This document shows, piece after piece, positions 42,976 to 51,545 of a stretch of DNA of 64,000 nt. Under the pieces are notes generated by a model. The model ran no database searches. It saw only the letters and a program-made list of their open reading frames with translations, and was not told the DNA's origin. The position numbers and the translations under genes were made by a program. Source of the stretch: JBHENC01 sp046262295 (lineage in GTDB: Bacteria > Acidobacteriota > Blastocatellia > Pyrinomonadales > Pyrinomonadaceae); the NCBI GenBank assembly GCA_046262295.1, contig JBHENC010000003.1:310001-374000 (forward strand). Direction: 5' to 3'. Position 1 is the first letter of the stretch; each line of letters opens with the position of its first letter.

Positions 42976-44442
42976 TTATAAGATGTAACGGCTCAGGTCT
43001 TGATCTTTGACGGTCTCGGCCAGCATACGGCTGACATATGCGGCGTCAATGCGTTGTTGTTTCGGTTCTAGGTCAGGCCCCTCGAAACTGATTTCGTCGA
43101 GTAACTTTTCCATGATCGTATGAAGGCGGCGCGCGCCGATGTTCTCGGTCGTTTCGTTGACGCGCGCGGCAAAGTTGGCGATTGAGTCAACGGCGTCGGC
43201 GGTGAATTCCAGTTCGACGCCTTCGGTCTCGAGCAGCGCCGTGTACTGTTTGATGAGCGCGTTCTTGGGTTCGGTGAGGATGCGTTTGAAATCCTCTACG
43301 GTCAAAGATTCGAGTTCGACGCGAATCGGAAAGCGTCCCTGTAATTCGGGGATTAAATCGGAAGGTTTGGAGACATGAAAGGCTCCGGCGGCGATAAATA
43401 GTATGTGGTCTGTGCGCACCATGCCGTAGCGTGTATTGACGGTCGTGCCTTCGACGATGGGCAGAATATCGCGCTGCACGCCTTCGCGCGAAACGTCCGG
43501 GCCATGCCCGCCTTCGCGCCCGGCGATTTTGTCCAACTCGTCAAGAAAGATGATACCGGCGGATTCGACGCGCTCGAGGGCGGCACGTGCAACCGTGTCC
43601 ATATCGATCAGGCGTTCTTCTTCTTCCTGCAACAGGTAGTCCATCGCTTCGTCAACGCGCATCTTGCGGCGTTTGGTGCGCCCCTGAAAAAGATTGCCGA
43701 GCATATCCTTCATGTTGATGCCCATCTCTTCGATGCCCTGCGGCCCGGCGAGTTCGATGGTCGGAAAATTCTTTTCGCGGACTTCGATATCGACGATGCG
43801 ATTATCGAGTTTGCCTTCGCGTAGCTGTGTGCGCAATTTCTCGCGCGTGCGTTGAAAATTGTCGAACGGTTGCGCAGCGGCGGCGACGGGCGCAGCAGAG
43901 TCTGCGGCGGGAGTTTCCGGCAAAGGCGTTGCGTCGGCGTTTTCTGCGTCGAAGTCGAAGGGAGGGGAAGCGTAAGAGTTTTTGGCGGCGGGCAGCAGTA
44001 AGTCCAGTATGCGTTCCTCTACGTTGAGTTCGGCTTTGTCCGCGACTTCATCGCTTTTCTCTTCGCGCATCAGTTCGACGGCAATCTCCGTCAAATCGCG
44101 TATCATGCTTTCGACATCGCGCCCGACGTAGCCGACTTCCGTAAACTTGGAGGCTTCGACCTTGATGAAAGGCGAGTTGGAGAGGCGCGCGAGGCGGCGT
44201 GCGATCTCGGTTTTGCCGACGCCTGTGGAGCCGATCATGATGATGTTCTTGGGCATCACGTCGGCGGCCATGTCGGGTTCGAGTTTCTGGCGGCGCACGC
44301 GATTGCGCAGGGCGATGGCGACGGCGCGCTTGGCGGCGTGCTGGCCGACGACGTGTTTATCGAGTTCGGCGACGATCTCGCGCGGCGTCATTTCGTCGAG
44401 CCGCGCCTCTTGATCCACATCGCCTGAAAGATAGATAACCAT
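42976..44442 (-). CDS. hslU: ATP-dependent protease ATPase subunit HslU
   Basis: A 488-residue AAA+ unfoldase of the HslUV protease. Walker A is IMIGSTGVGKTEIARRLARL, the pore loop is EVGYVGRDVESMIRDL, Walker B is GIIFLDELDKIAG, and the C-terminus DLSRYIL matches the HslV-activating tail. The intermediate domain (residues 140-280) is somewhat long, with a Pro/Ala-rich stretch (TPLPETPAADSAAPVAAAAQ). It lies downstream of hslV. A 22-bp inverted repeat sits just before its ATG, leaving no visible ribosome site. Confidence 0.95.
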   Translation of the reverse strand: MVIYLSGDVDQEARLDEMTPREIVAELDKHVVGQHAAKRAVAIALRNRVRRQKLEPDMAADVMPKNIIMIGSTGVGKTEIARRLARLSNSPFIKVEASKFTEVGYVGRDVESMIRDLTEIAVELMREEKSDEVADKAELNVEERILDLLLPAAKNSYASPPFDFDAENADATPLPETPAADSAAPVAAAAQPFDNFQRTREKLRTQLREGKLDNRIVDIEVREKNFPTIELAGPQGIEEMGINMKDMLGNLFQGRTKRRKMRVDEAMDYLLQEEEERLIDMDTVARAALERVESAGIIFLDELDKIAGREGGHGPDVSREGVQRDILPIVEGTTVNTRYGMVRTDHILFIAAGAFHVSKPSDLIPELQGRFPIRVELESLTVEDFKRILTEPKNALIKQYTALLETEGVELEFTADAVDSIANFAARVNETTENIGARRLHTIMEKLLDEISFEGPDLEPKQQRIDAAYVSRMLAETVKDQDLSRYIL

Positions 44443-44447
44443 GTTCA

Positions 44448-44528
44448 GTTTTCAGTTTTGAGTTTTCAGTTTTGAGCCGGGAGTAAAAGCCTTTGGTGGC
44501 TGATTACTGAAAACTCAAAACTGAAAAC
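44448..44528. repeat. 22-bp inverted repeat between hslV and hslU
   Basis: Perfect arms 44448-44469 and 44507-44528 (containing CAGTTTTGAGTTTTCAG and its complement) flank a 37-base spacer. The left arm ends five bases upstream of the hslU ATG; the right arm begins within three bases of the hslV stop. Each arm is itself built of repeated CAGTTTTGA units. The spacer core GCCTTTGGTGGCT resembles the core of the 15729-15777 repeat. Confidence 0.75.
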
Positions 44529-44531
44529 CGA

Positions 44532-45089
44532 TTACTGTTCTCCAAGTTCTTCAACGATCACGTTGCGGTTGGTGTAGATGCAGATGTCTGCGGCGATGCG
44601 CAGGGCTTCAAGGGCGATGTCGCGCGCGTTCATCTGCGTGTGCTGGTAAAGGGCACGGGCGGCGGCGAGCGCGTAGGAGCCGCCGGAGCCGATGGCGAGC
44701 AGTCCATCGTCCGGGGCGATGACGTCGCCGTTGCCGGATAACAGAAAAGATGTTTTATCGTCGGCGACGACGAGCAACGCTTCGAGGTGGCGCAAAGCTT
44801 TATCCGTGCGCCATTCTTTGCTGAGTTCGATGGCGGCGCGCTCCAGATTGCCGTGATACTGTTCGAGTTTGGCCTCGAAGCGCGTCAGCAGCGAAAAGGC
44901 GTCGGCGGTCGCTCCGGCAAAGCCTACGAGAATGCGTTCGTTATAAAGGCGGCGGACTTTGCGCGCGCCGCTTTTCATGACGGTGTCGCCGAGCGTCACC
45001 TGCCCGTCACCGGCAAGCGCGACGCGCCCTTCCTTGCGTACAAGCAAAATGGTGGTGCTGCGGACGCGTGTGGATTTTTTATGGTTCAT
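44532..45089 (-). CDS. hslV: ATP-dependent protease peptidase subunit HslV
   Basis: A 185-residue peptidase of the HslUV complex. ATG 45089 gives a short propeptide (MNHKKSTRVRS) before the catalytic Thr of TTILLVRKEGRVALAGDGQV, the mature N-terminus in homologues. GDTVMKSGARKVRRLYN and GSGGSYALAAARAL are further family marks. A TTG nine bases upstream is an alternative start. The hslU gene follows on the same strand. Confidence 0.94.
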   Translation of the reverse strand: MNHKKSTRVRSTTILLVRKEGRVALAGDGQVTLGDTVMKSGARKVRRLYNERILVGFAGATADAFSLLTRFEAKLEQYHGNLERAAIELSKEWRTDKALRHLEALLVVADDKTSFLLSGNGDVIAPDDGLLAIGSGGSYALAAARALYQHTQMNARDIALEALRIAADICIYTNRNVIVEELGEQ

Positions 45090-45275
45090 ACGAAACAATC
45101 ACTATAAAAAGGCGTGCGAAGGTAAGTCAAGCGGCGACGGTACGGGACACACGCGGCGGGCTGTGAAAGGGCGGCAGGTGGAGAGGCCGTAGGGCGTAAG
45201 GCCGGGCAAGCATTCGGGAAAGATTTACGCTATGATAAGCGACTCGAAAGTTCAAGAGGTGTCGGAAAGGGTGTA

Positions 45276-46052
45276 GTGAATATGCCGGAGAGAAGGCCGC
45301 GCGTGGGCATTACGACGCGCGTAGAGACGTTGACGAACCGTTTTTATGTGGCGCGTTTTTACAGCGAAGCGGTGGAGGCGGCGGGCGGCGTGCCGCTAAT
45401 GATTCCTTTGATACCGAAGGCAGAGTATATCGCGGCCTTGGCGGAGGATTTGGACGCCGTGCTGTTGCCGGGCAGCGATTCGGATGTAGACCCTTTGCTG
45501 TACGGGCGCGAGCCGCACCCGCAGTTGGGCACTGTGCAGCCTTTGAAGGACGCGACGGATTTGCTGTTGCTGGCGGAAGCGGAGCGGCGTGGGCTGCCGC
45601 TATTGGCAATCTGTTTCGGGATGCAGGTGTGGAACGTCGCGCGCGGCGGCACATTGGTGCAGGACATCGGCGCACTCGTGCCGCAGGCAATTAAGCACGA
45701 GCAGGGAAGTCCCGGTGATCGTCGTTCGCACCGCGTCAGGTTTCTGGAAGAGAGCCGACTGGCGGCGTTGGCGCAAAGCGAAGCGGAGGTTGTCAACAGC
45801 CACCATCATCAAGCCGTAGAGACCATCGGGCGCGACCTTTTAGCAACCGCCTGGACATCCGACGGAGTGGTCGAGGCCTTGGAGGATACGCGCCGAGACC
45901 GTTTTGCGCTCGGCGTGCAATGGCATCCGGAGATTAACTGGGAAGGGGACGATCTGTCACGCGCTATTTTCGGGCAATTTATCGCCGCTGGGCAAAGATA
46001 CCGGGAGAGTCTTGAAACAGTTGAAACCGGCAATTCACAATTCGTGCAGTAA
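45276..46052 (+). CDS. Class I glutamine amidotransferase-like hydrolase (peptidase C26, PuuD-like)
   Basis: A 258-residue protein with the class I amidotransferase triad: Cys in LAICFGMQVWNVARGG, and His/Glu in GVQWHPEINWEGDD. VLLPGSDSDVDPLLYG is typical of the gamma-glutamyl-GABA hydrolase group, which removes the gamma-glutamyl group from putrescine-derived intermediates. The N-terminus RPRVGITTRVETLTNRFYVA is also family-like. Start is GTG 45276 with GGAAAGG upstream; ATG 45282 is an alternative. The DUF1343/NamZ gene follows after 51 bases, so the true substrate could be a cell-wall peptide rather than a polyamine adduct. Confidence 0.88.
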   Translation: MNMPERRPRVGITTRVETLTNRFYVARFYSEAVEAAGGVPLMIPLIPKAEYIAALAEDLDAVLLPGSDSDVDPLLYGREPHPQLGTVQPLKDATDLLLLAEAERRGLPLLAICFGMQVWNVARGGTLVQDIGALVPQAIKHEQGSPGDRRSHRVRFLEESRLAALAQSEAEVVNSHHHQAVETIGRDLLATAWTSDGVVEALEDTRRDRFALGVQWHPEINWEGDDLSRAIFGQFIAAGQRYRESLETVETGNSQFVQ

Positions 46053-46103
46053 AAGCCGCGCGCGTCCGATAACGTTCAAAGATTTCAATGGAGTTAACAG
46101 ATA

Positions 46104-47318
46104 ATGATTCAGGAAGTGGAAAAGACCGTAAATGTTCGCAAAGGTTTTCGCACGGTGCTGGGTGTAGAGAAATTGCTGGGCGAGCGTGTGGATTTGCTGC
46201 GCGGCGCGCGCGTCGGCCTGATTTGCAATCAAGCCTCTGTGGATCATCGTTTGCGCCACGTGGCAGACCTTTTTTACGAACATAAAGAGATTAAGCTGAC
46301 CACACTGTTCGGCCCGCAGCACGGCATACGCGGCGACGTGCAGGATAATATGGTGGAGACGGCGCACGCCGTTGATCGCCGCACGACGGGGCTGCCCGTC
46401 TACTCGTTGTACAGCGAAACGCGCGAGCCTACGGAAGAGATGCTGGCGGATGTGGACGTACTTGTTTTCGATATGCAGGACGTCGGTTGCCGCATTTATA
46501 CTTTCGTGTACACGCTGGCGAATTGTATGCGGGCGGCGAAAAAGTACGGTAAAAAGGTGATCGTCTGCGACCGTCCGAATCCGATTACAGGCGAATATGT
46601 AGCGGGCAACGTGCTTGAAGTCGGCTACGCCTCCTTCGTCGGGCAGTTTCCGCTTCCGACGCGGCACGGGATGACGGTGTGCGAGTTGGCGCGTCTCTTC
46701 AGTGGCTATGATGGTCTTGATTGTGATCTGGAGACGGTTTTGATGGAAGGTTGGTCGCGTGAGCAGTGGATGGATGAGACGGACGCTCCATGGGTCTTGC
46801 CTTCACCGAATATGCCGACATTGGATACTGCTACTGTTTTTCCGGGAACCGTCCATGTAGAGGGTACGCAGTTATCGGAGGGACGCGGCACGACGCGGCC
46901 GTTCGAGTTAATCGGTGCGCCGTATATCAGGGCAGAGGAGTATGCGCGGGAGTTGGCGCAACTGAATTTAGCAGGCGTCTATTTCAGAGCCTGTTATTTT
47001 CAGCCGACGTTTCAGAAGCACGCGCAAGTTGCGTGCGGTGGCGTGCAGCTACACGTGACGTCGCGTGCTGACTTTGAGCCGGTGTTGGCGGGCATCGCTG
47101 TGGTGAAGGTCGCATATGATATGTACGGAGACGATTTTCGCTGGAAAGAGCCGCCTTACGAATACGTATACGATAAGAATCCCTTCGACGTGATTGCAGG
47201 GACAAACAAGTTGCGCGAGGCTATTGAGCGAGGGGAAACCCTGCCACATATTGAAGTATCGTGGCAGCCTTCCTTAAAGCAGTTTATGAAGATACGGGAG
47301 CTGTACTTATCGTATTAA
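46104..47318 (+). CDS. namZ: DUF1343 family, exo-beta-N-acetylmuramidase NamZ-like
   Basis: A 404-residue protein of the DUF1343 family, whose Bacillus member NamZ removes terminal MurNAc from glycan fragments (family GH171). Landmarks are GLICNQASVDHRLRHVADLF, LTTLFGPQHGIRGDVQDNM, VFDMQDVGCRIYTFVYTLA, KVIVCDRPNPITG and LPSPNMPTLDTATVFPGTV. No signal peptide is visible (it begins MIQEVEKTVNVRKGF), unlike the secreted Bacillus enzyme, suggesting action on imported fragments. Together with the MurU/AmgK-like pair near 23 kb it could supply MurNAc for salvage. This pathway is inferred. Confidence 0.82.
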   Translation: MIQEVEKTVNVRKGFRTVLGVEKLLGERVDLLRGARVGLICNQASVDHRLRHVADLFYEHKEIKLTTLFGPQHGIRGDVQDNMVETAHAVDRRTTGLPVYSLYSETREPTEEMLADVDVLVFDMQDVGCRIYTFVYTLANCMRAAKKYGKKVIVCDRPNPITGEYVAGNVLEVGYASFVGQFPLPTRHGMTVCELARLFSGYDGLDCDLETVLMEGWSREQWMDETDAPWVLPSPNMPTLDTATVFPGTVHVEGTQLSEGRGTTRPFELIGAPYIRAEEYARELAQLNLAGVYFRACYFQPTFQKHAQVACGGVQLHVTSRADFEPVLAGIAVVKVAYDMYGDDFRWKEPPYEYVYDKNPFDVIAGTNKLREAIERGETLPHIEVSWQPSLKQFMKIRELYLSY

Positions 47319-47573
47319 AAGAGTTTCGTGGATGGCTAACTCGCCGTGCCACTGTATCGGCTGATCTGCGTGCGGTGTTCTGTGTAGGCAGAGGACGAGA
47401 GCGGCATCGGAAGAAAGCAAAAGACCTCACATTAACCGTTAGGGTAAGTGTCTAAGAGAAGTCTTCGGTGTAGCTTAAGTGAGTTTATGTAAAGTAATTT
47501 GTAGAATGTCGAAGCGCCGACTCGTGAGGCGCAGCTTTAAGAATTAACGGTTTACGAAAAGGAAGCAAATAAA

Positions 47574-48005
47574 ATGAATGTCGTAAGCGTGCCGCAAAAA
47601 TCGCATGAAATAAATCATATGAGGGCGTGGGGAATAGGGTTGGTAGCTTGGCTAGTGCCGGGCGGCGGCCATTTGTTGCAGGGACGTTGGCAGCGTGGAC
47701 TCCTTGTCAGTGCTGCCGTCGGTTTAATGTTTTTTCTGGGATTGATATTGGGCGGCCACCTATTCTCCTTTGGCGGGGAGGGGACTAAACAAGGGGTCGG
47801 CGGACTGTTACAGATTCCACCTGCAATTGCCAATGTCGGAACAGGCATCTTGTATATTGTCTGTTTGCTCACGAAGACGGGAATGGTCGAACAGGCAGAG
47901 CGTGCCACTTTTGAGTACGGCAACACTTTTTTATGGGTTGCGGGCTTGTTGAACTATCTTTCGATGCTGGATGCTTTCGATCTGGCGGTTGGGCGAAAAC
48001 TATGA
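47574..48005 (+). CDS. Small polytopic membrane protein (DUF6677-like)
   Basis: A 143-residue protein with three or four hydrophobic segments. The opening AWGIGLVAWLVPGGGHLLQGRW has the Pro-Gly-Gly-Gly-His pattern of small membrane proteins described as DUF6677/TM2-like. LLVSAAVGLMFFLGLILGG and TGILYIVCLLT are further helices. It lies after a 255-base gap from the NamZ-like gene and overlaps the next small gene by four bases. Function unknown. Confidence 0.7.
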   Translation: MNVVSVPQKSHEINHMRAWGIGLVAWLVPGGGHLLQGRWQRGLLVSAAVGLMFFLGLILGGHLFSFGGEGTKQGVGGLLQIPPAIANVGTGILYIVCLLTKTGMVEQAERATFEYGNTFLWVAGLLNYLSMLDAFDLAVGRKL

Positions 48006-48172
48006 CGCACTTTATTGTAATGAGTTTCTTTGCCGGTCTGGTGGCAATTGTCTTCGGCGTCGTCTCCCACGAAGGACGGCGGGCACGGCTGCTTTACGGG
48101 CTAAAAGTCTTCGTGCAGTTCATCGGAGCCGGTCTGCTGCTCGGTTGGCTGCTCTACTTCTTGCCGCTGTAA
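48002..48172 (+). CDS. 56-residue membrane protein
   Basis: A short gene whose ATG overlaps the stop of the preceding gene (ATGA). The product has two transmembrane helices (FIVMSFFAGLVAIVFGVV and FIGAGLLLGWLLYFLPL) joined by a basic loop (SHEGRRARLLYGLK). Coupling to the upstream membrane protein suggests a two-component complex. I do not recognise the family. Confidence 0.65.
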   Translation: MTHFIVMSFFAGLVAIVFGVVSHEGRRARLLYGLKVFVQFIGAGLLLGWLLYFLPL

Positions 48173-48277
48173 TCCACCTGCGTCCGATAATAAAGCGAGC
48201 GTATTTATACTGTTATTTTAATACACAATTTGCAGGTAGGGCGGATGCTTCAACACTATTAGATATTTTAGACACTT

Positions 48278-49078
48278 ATGGGACTAGTCGAAACGGAAGC
48301 GATTGTGCTACGAACCTACAATCTAGCGGAAGCGGATAAAATTGCGGTCTGCCTGACGCGCGGCGGCGGCGTGAGGCGTGGGGTGGCACAGGGAGCACGT
48401 CGCCTGAAAAGCAGATTCGGGGCGGGGCTGGAACCGGGCACAGAGATCAGGCTGAGCTACTATGAAAAGGAAGGGCGTGAGCTTGTCTCTATTAAACAGA
48501 CGGAGATACATCGCTCACGCTTCAATCTGGCGCAGGAGTCCGGGACACTCACAGCACTGACTTATCTGTGCGAACTGGTACTGGAATTTGCGCCGCCGCA
48601 TGAGCCGAACGAGACAATGTACAGGTTGGTTAACGCAAGCTTAGAATCGCTGGCAACAACTCCACATCAAGCTGAGGCGCTCCTACGTTATTTTGAAATA
48701 TGGATGCTGCAGATTGCAGGTTTTCTACCGGAGTTGCGGGTCTGTGTGGAATGCGGCCAACCCTTGGACGATAAGCGCAAAAGCTATTTGAATGCGGAGA
48801 ATCGTGTGCGCTGCGCGGATTGCGATAGAAATTCAGGTACGCCCGTGTCGGCGGAGGCGCGCGCCCAAATTAAAGGGGCGCGCCGTATGCCACCCGCTGA
48901 GTTCGTTCAGCGTTGGGAACAAGCGCCTGCCACCATACGAACTGAAATGGCGCGCTTGACTGCACAGCTAATCGAACGCGCATTGGAAAGACAACTGCGC
49001 GTAGGGGAAAAGGGTCGCATTCTACGACACCGACGCGCGGCTCCGGGCGAAACATCACCTGACGATCAAGCGGGTTGA
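48278..49078 (+). CDS. recO: DNA repair protein RecO
   Basis: A 266-residue mediator that helps RecA load on SSB-coated DNA (RecFOR pathway). The N-terminal OB-fold begins LVETEAIVLRTYNLAEADKI and includes GVAQGARRLKSRFGAGLEPG. A zinc finger follows (CVECGQPLDD...CADC, near residues 157-190). The C-terminus is a helical domain. The next gene begins seven bases downstream. It complements recN and ssb at 59-62 kb. Confidence 0.93.
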   Translation: MGLVETEAIVLRTYNLAEADKIAVCLTRGGGVRRGVAQGARRLKSRFGAGLEPGTEIRLSYYEKEGRELVSIKQTEIHRSRFNLAQESGTLTALTYLCELVLEFAPPHEPNETMYRLVNASLESLATTPHQAEALLRYFEIWMLQIAGFLPELRVCVECGQPLDDKRKSYLNAENRVRCADCDRNSGTPVSAEARAQIKGARRMPPAEFVQRWEQAPATIRTEMARLTAQLIERALERQLRVGEKGRILRHRRAAPGETSPDDQAG

Positions 49079-49085
49079 AAAGAAG

Positions 49086-51422
49086 ATGCATTCCGGTGGA
49101 AGACTGATAGAGCGTTACCTTCTGGCAGCAATCTTACCCTACGCGCTGCTGGCGCTGGCGTTGCTGACAACGATTCTGTTTGCCCAGCAGTCCGGCAGGT
49201 TTGCGGAATTGCTGCTGGCCGCGCGGGTGCCCGCCGTCTTGACGGGACAATTGGCGCTGGCAATTGTCCCGAATGCGCTGGTCTTCACGTTACCGATGGC
49301 GACACTGGCAGGCATCATGGTCGGCTTTAGTCGGCTGGGTGGCGATAGTGAATTGATTGCGATGCGTGCGGCAGGCATAGGCACATGGCGGTTGTTACAT
49401 CCTGTGCTGGCGTTTGGGCTACTCGTTACAGCAATTGCTTTTTATATTAATCTTGAAGTCGCCCCGGACTCCGCGCGTGCCTTGCGCCGCACGCTGACAC
49501 AGGCGGCGGTCGCCAAACTGGATTCGCCGGTCGAGCCGCGCGCCTTTAATGCAGAGATACCGCGCTATTTAATCTACATACGCGATGGCGATAAAGAACT
49601 GGGGCAGTGGGACAAAGTATTTATTTTCTCGCCGGACGCCAAAGGCACGCAACGAATCGTCACGGCGCGTCGCGGACGCATAGACGCTTCGGCGGATCAA
49701 TCGGAACTGGTGCTGACGGATGCGGTTTCGATGGAATTCCCGCCGCAAAAAAAGCAGGGCGACTACGTGACAACGCGCCTGGCGCAGCTAAGACTGCAAA
49801 TGGATACGGGACGTCAGTCCTTACTGGAGAAATTACGGCGGGGCGTTTCGGAGCCGGATGAACTCAAATGGAGCGAATTACAGGCTTTCAAAGCCGCTCG
49901 CACAGGAACACAGGCGGCACGGGATGCGGCCATTTTGCAACAGAAAAGATTAACGCTCGGTTGTACTCCTCTGCTTTTCGCGCTGTTCGGAGCGGGACTC
50001 GGCTTACGCCTCAGAAAGGGCGGGCGGGGTGTAGGCATTCTCTTATCGCTGATCGTCACGCTCCTGTATTATCTTTTATCATTAATCGGCGAGCAGTTGA
50101 GTCGCGCGGGCACGGTGCCGCTGCTGACGGGGACGTGGCTGGCCTCTTTGGTCACATTGCTCGGCGCTGTCGCACTACTTTTGACAGCGCATTACGGTGA
50201 TTTCAATTTTCAAAGATTGGCGGCCGTCTTCCGGCAACCTGAAAGAGTTGAGCGGGGAAGACTAAAGGGCAAAGGCGAGAGTGACGCCCCGGCGTCACTT
50301 AAGAATACGGCGGCGCCACGTTTGCGCTGGGGATTCCCGAGCCTGCTTGACGTGCAGTTGCTACGGTCTCTGGTAGTCAGCTTCAGCCTGACTTTTACAG
50401 GGTTGGCCGCACTCTTTCTGATCTTCACGTTATTCGAGTTATGGCGATTTATCGTCGTGAATAAGGCCGGTGTGCAATTGATTGCGCGGTATCTGCTGTT
50501 TTTAATGCCGCTGGCAAGCGTTCAACTAATGCCAGCCAGCGTCCTTGTCGCCACCCTCGCTTCATATGCATTACTGGCGCGGCGCAGTGAAGCCATTGCG
50601 TGGTGGGCGAGCGGGCAGAGCGTCTACAGACTAATGTTGCCGGGAGTAGTGTTTGCCGCCCTTGTGGGGGCGGGTGCATGGATGATTCAGGAGCGAATCA
50701 TGCCGGAGGCCAATCGTCGTCAGGATGCGCTGCGGGCGCAGATTCGCGGCGGGTTAACACGTACGGTGACGCCTGTCGGTCGCCAATGGCTGGCCGCACA
50801 ACAGGGCGACTCCACAAGGCTTTACGCTTACCGGTTTAATGATGAGAATAATACGCTGATCGATCCGGCGATCTATGAGTTCGATGAGGCAGGCGTGCAT
50901 CTGCGACGCATTATCGAAGGCCGCGAAGGGCACTGGACCGCACCCCACACGCTTGAGATAAGGAGTGCCACTGTCCGACTGCTTAAGCTGAACTCTCTGG
51001 AAAGCGGGCAGTCCGATGCTGTCCAATTGAATGAAATTGAATCTTTCGACGTGTTTAAGCCTTCGCTTAGCAATCCAATGCAGTTAAGCGCAAAAGGATT
51101 AAGCGAGTACATAAGCAGGATTGGCGCAAGATCGCCGTCAACGGGCGCTTTGGCGATTGCGTTGCAGGGCAAATATGCCGAACCCTTTGGCTCGCTGGTG
51201 CTGGCACTGGTAGGCCTCCCGCTGGCACTCGCCTTCGGGCGACGTAGTGCCGTCATGTCGTTGTGTTTTGCCGTAGGGATTGGCCTCTCTTTCTGGGGCA
51301 GCGCCAGCGGGTTCAGACAATTAGGCGTTTACGGACTGCTTCCGGCAGCGGTCGCCGCCTGGTCGCCGGTGGCCATTTTTGCTTCTATCGGTGGCTATCT
51401 ACTGACACGCACACGCACCTGA
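49086..51422 (+). CDS. LptF-LptG fusion, LPS-export permease
   Basis: A 778-residue protein with two YjgP/YjgQ permease halves. The first half (residues 1-375) begins GGRLIERYLLAAILPYALLA and has three helices, a beta-jellyroll periplasmic domain, and three more helices. The second half begins near residue 415 (PSLLDVQLLRSLVVSFSLTF) and ends FWGSASGFRQLGVYGLLPAA. Normally LptF and LptG are separate proteins that pair with the LptB ATPase to pull LPS out of the inner membrane. Here both lie on one polypeptide. Expected partners lptA-C are not in the window. It ends at a bidirectional terminator. Confidence 0.88.
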   Translation: MHSGGRLIERYLLAAILPYALLALALLTTILFAQQSGRFAELLLAARVPAVLTGQLALAIVPNALVFTLPMATLAGIMVGFSRLGGDSELIAMRAAGIGTWRLLHPVLAFGLLVTAIAFYINLEVAPDSARALRRTLTQAAVAKLDSPVEPRAFNAEIPRYLIYIRDGDKELGQWDKVFIFSPDAKGTQRIVTARRGRIDASADQSELVLTDAVSMEFPPQKKQGDYVTTRLAQLRLQMDTGRQSLLEKLRRGVSEPDELKWSELQAFKAARTGTQAARDAAILQQKRLTLGCTPLLFALFGAGLGLRLRKGGRGVGILLSLIVTLLYYLLSLIGEQLSRAGTVPLLTGTWLASLVTLLGAVALLLTAHYGDFNFQRLAAVFRQPERVERGRLKGKGESDAPASLKNTAAPRLRWGFPSLLDVQLLRSLVVSFSLTFTGLAALFLIFTLFELWRFIVVNKAGVQLIARYLLFLMPLASVQLMPASVLVATLASYALLARRSEAIAWWASGQSVYRLMLPGVVFAALVGAGAWMIQERIMPEANRRQDALRAQIRGGLTRTVTPVGRQWLAAQQGDSTRLYAYRFNDENNTLIDPAIYEFDEAGVHLRRIIEGREGHWTAPHTLEIRSATVRLLKLNSLESGQSDAVQLNEIESFDVFKPSLSNPMQLSAKGLSEYISRIGARSPSTGALAIALQGKYAEPFGSLVLALVGLPLALAFGRRSAVMSLCFAVGIGLSFWGSASGFRQLGVYGLLPAAVAAWSPVAIFASIGGYLLTRTRT

Positions 51423-51482
51423 GACCATGCTTCCGGCGTAGAAACACGTACATATCTAAAGTAAAAGGGCATACACAAAAGC

Positions 51483-51520
51483 AAAGGGAGGCAGTGAACC
51501 GTCGTTCACTCCCTCCCTTT
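51483..51520. terminator. Bidirectional terminator between the lptF-lptG fusion gene and ahcY
   Basis: A 16-bp stem with a single C-C mismatch (AAAGGGAGG-C-AGTGAAC against GTTCACT-C-CCTCCCTTT) and a four-base loop, followed by TTTT on the plus strand and a T-rich run on the minus strand. It separates two convergent genes. Confidence 0.85.
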
Positions 51521-51545
51521 TGAAGCTTTATGTAACGAAACTGCT

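Noticed and set aside
47319..47573. Small frames in the 255-base gap after the NamZ-like gene
   Set aside because: Frames overlap the upstream gene or lack a start with a ribosome site. The gap holds only a short GCGCC/GGCGC hairpin near 47510-47535.
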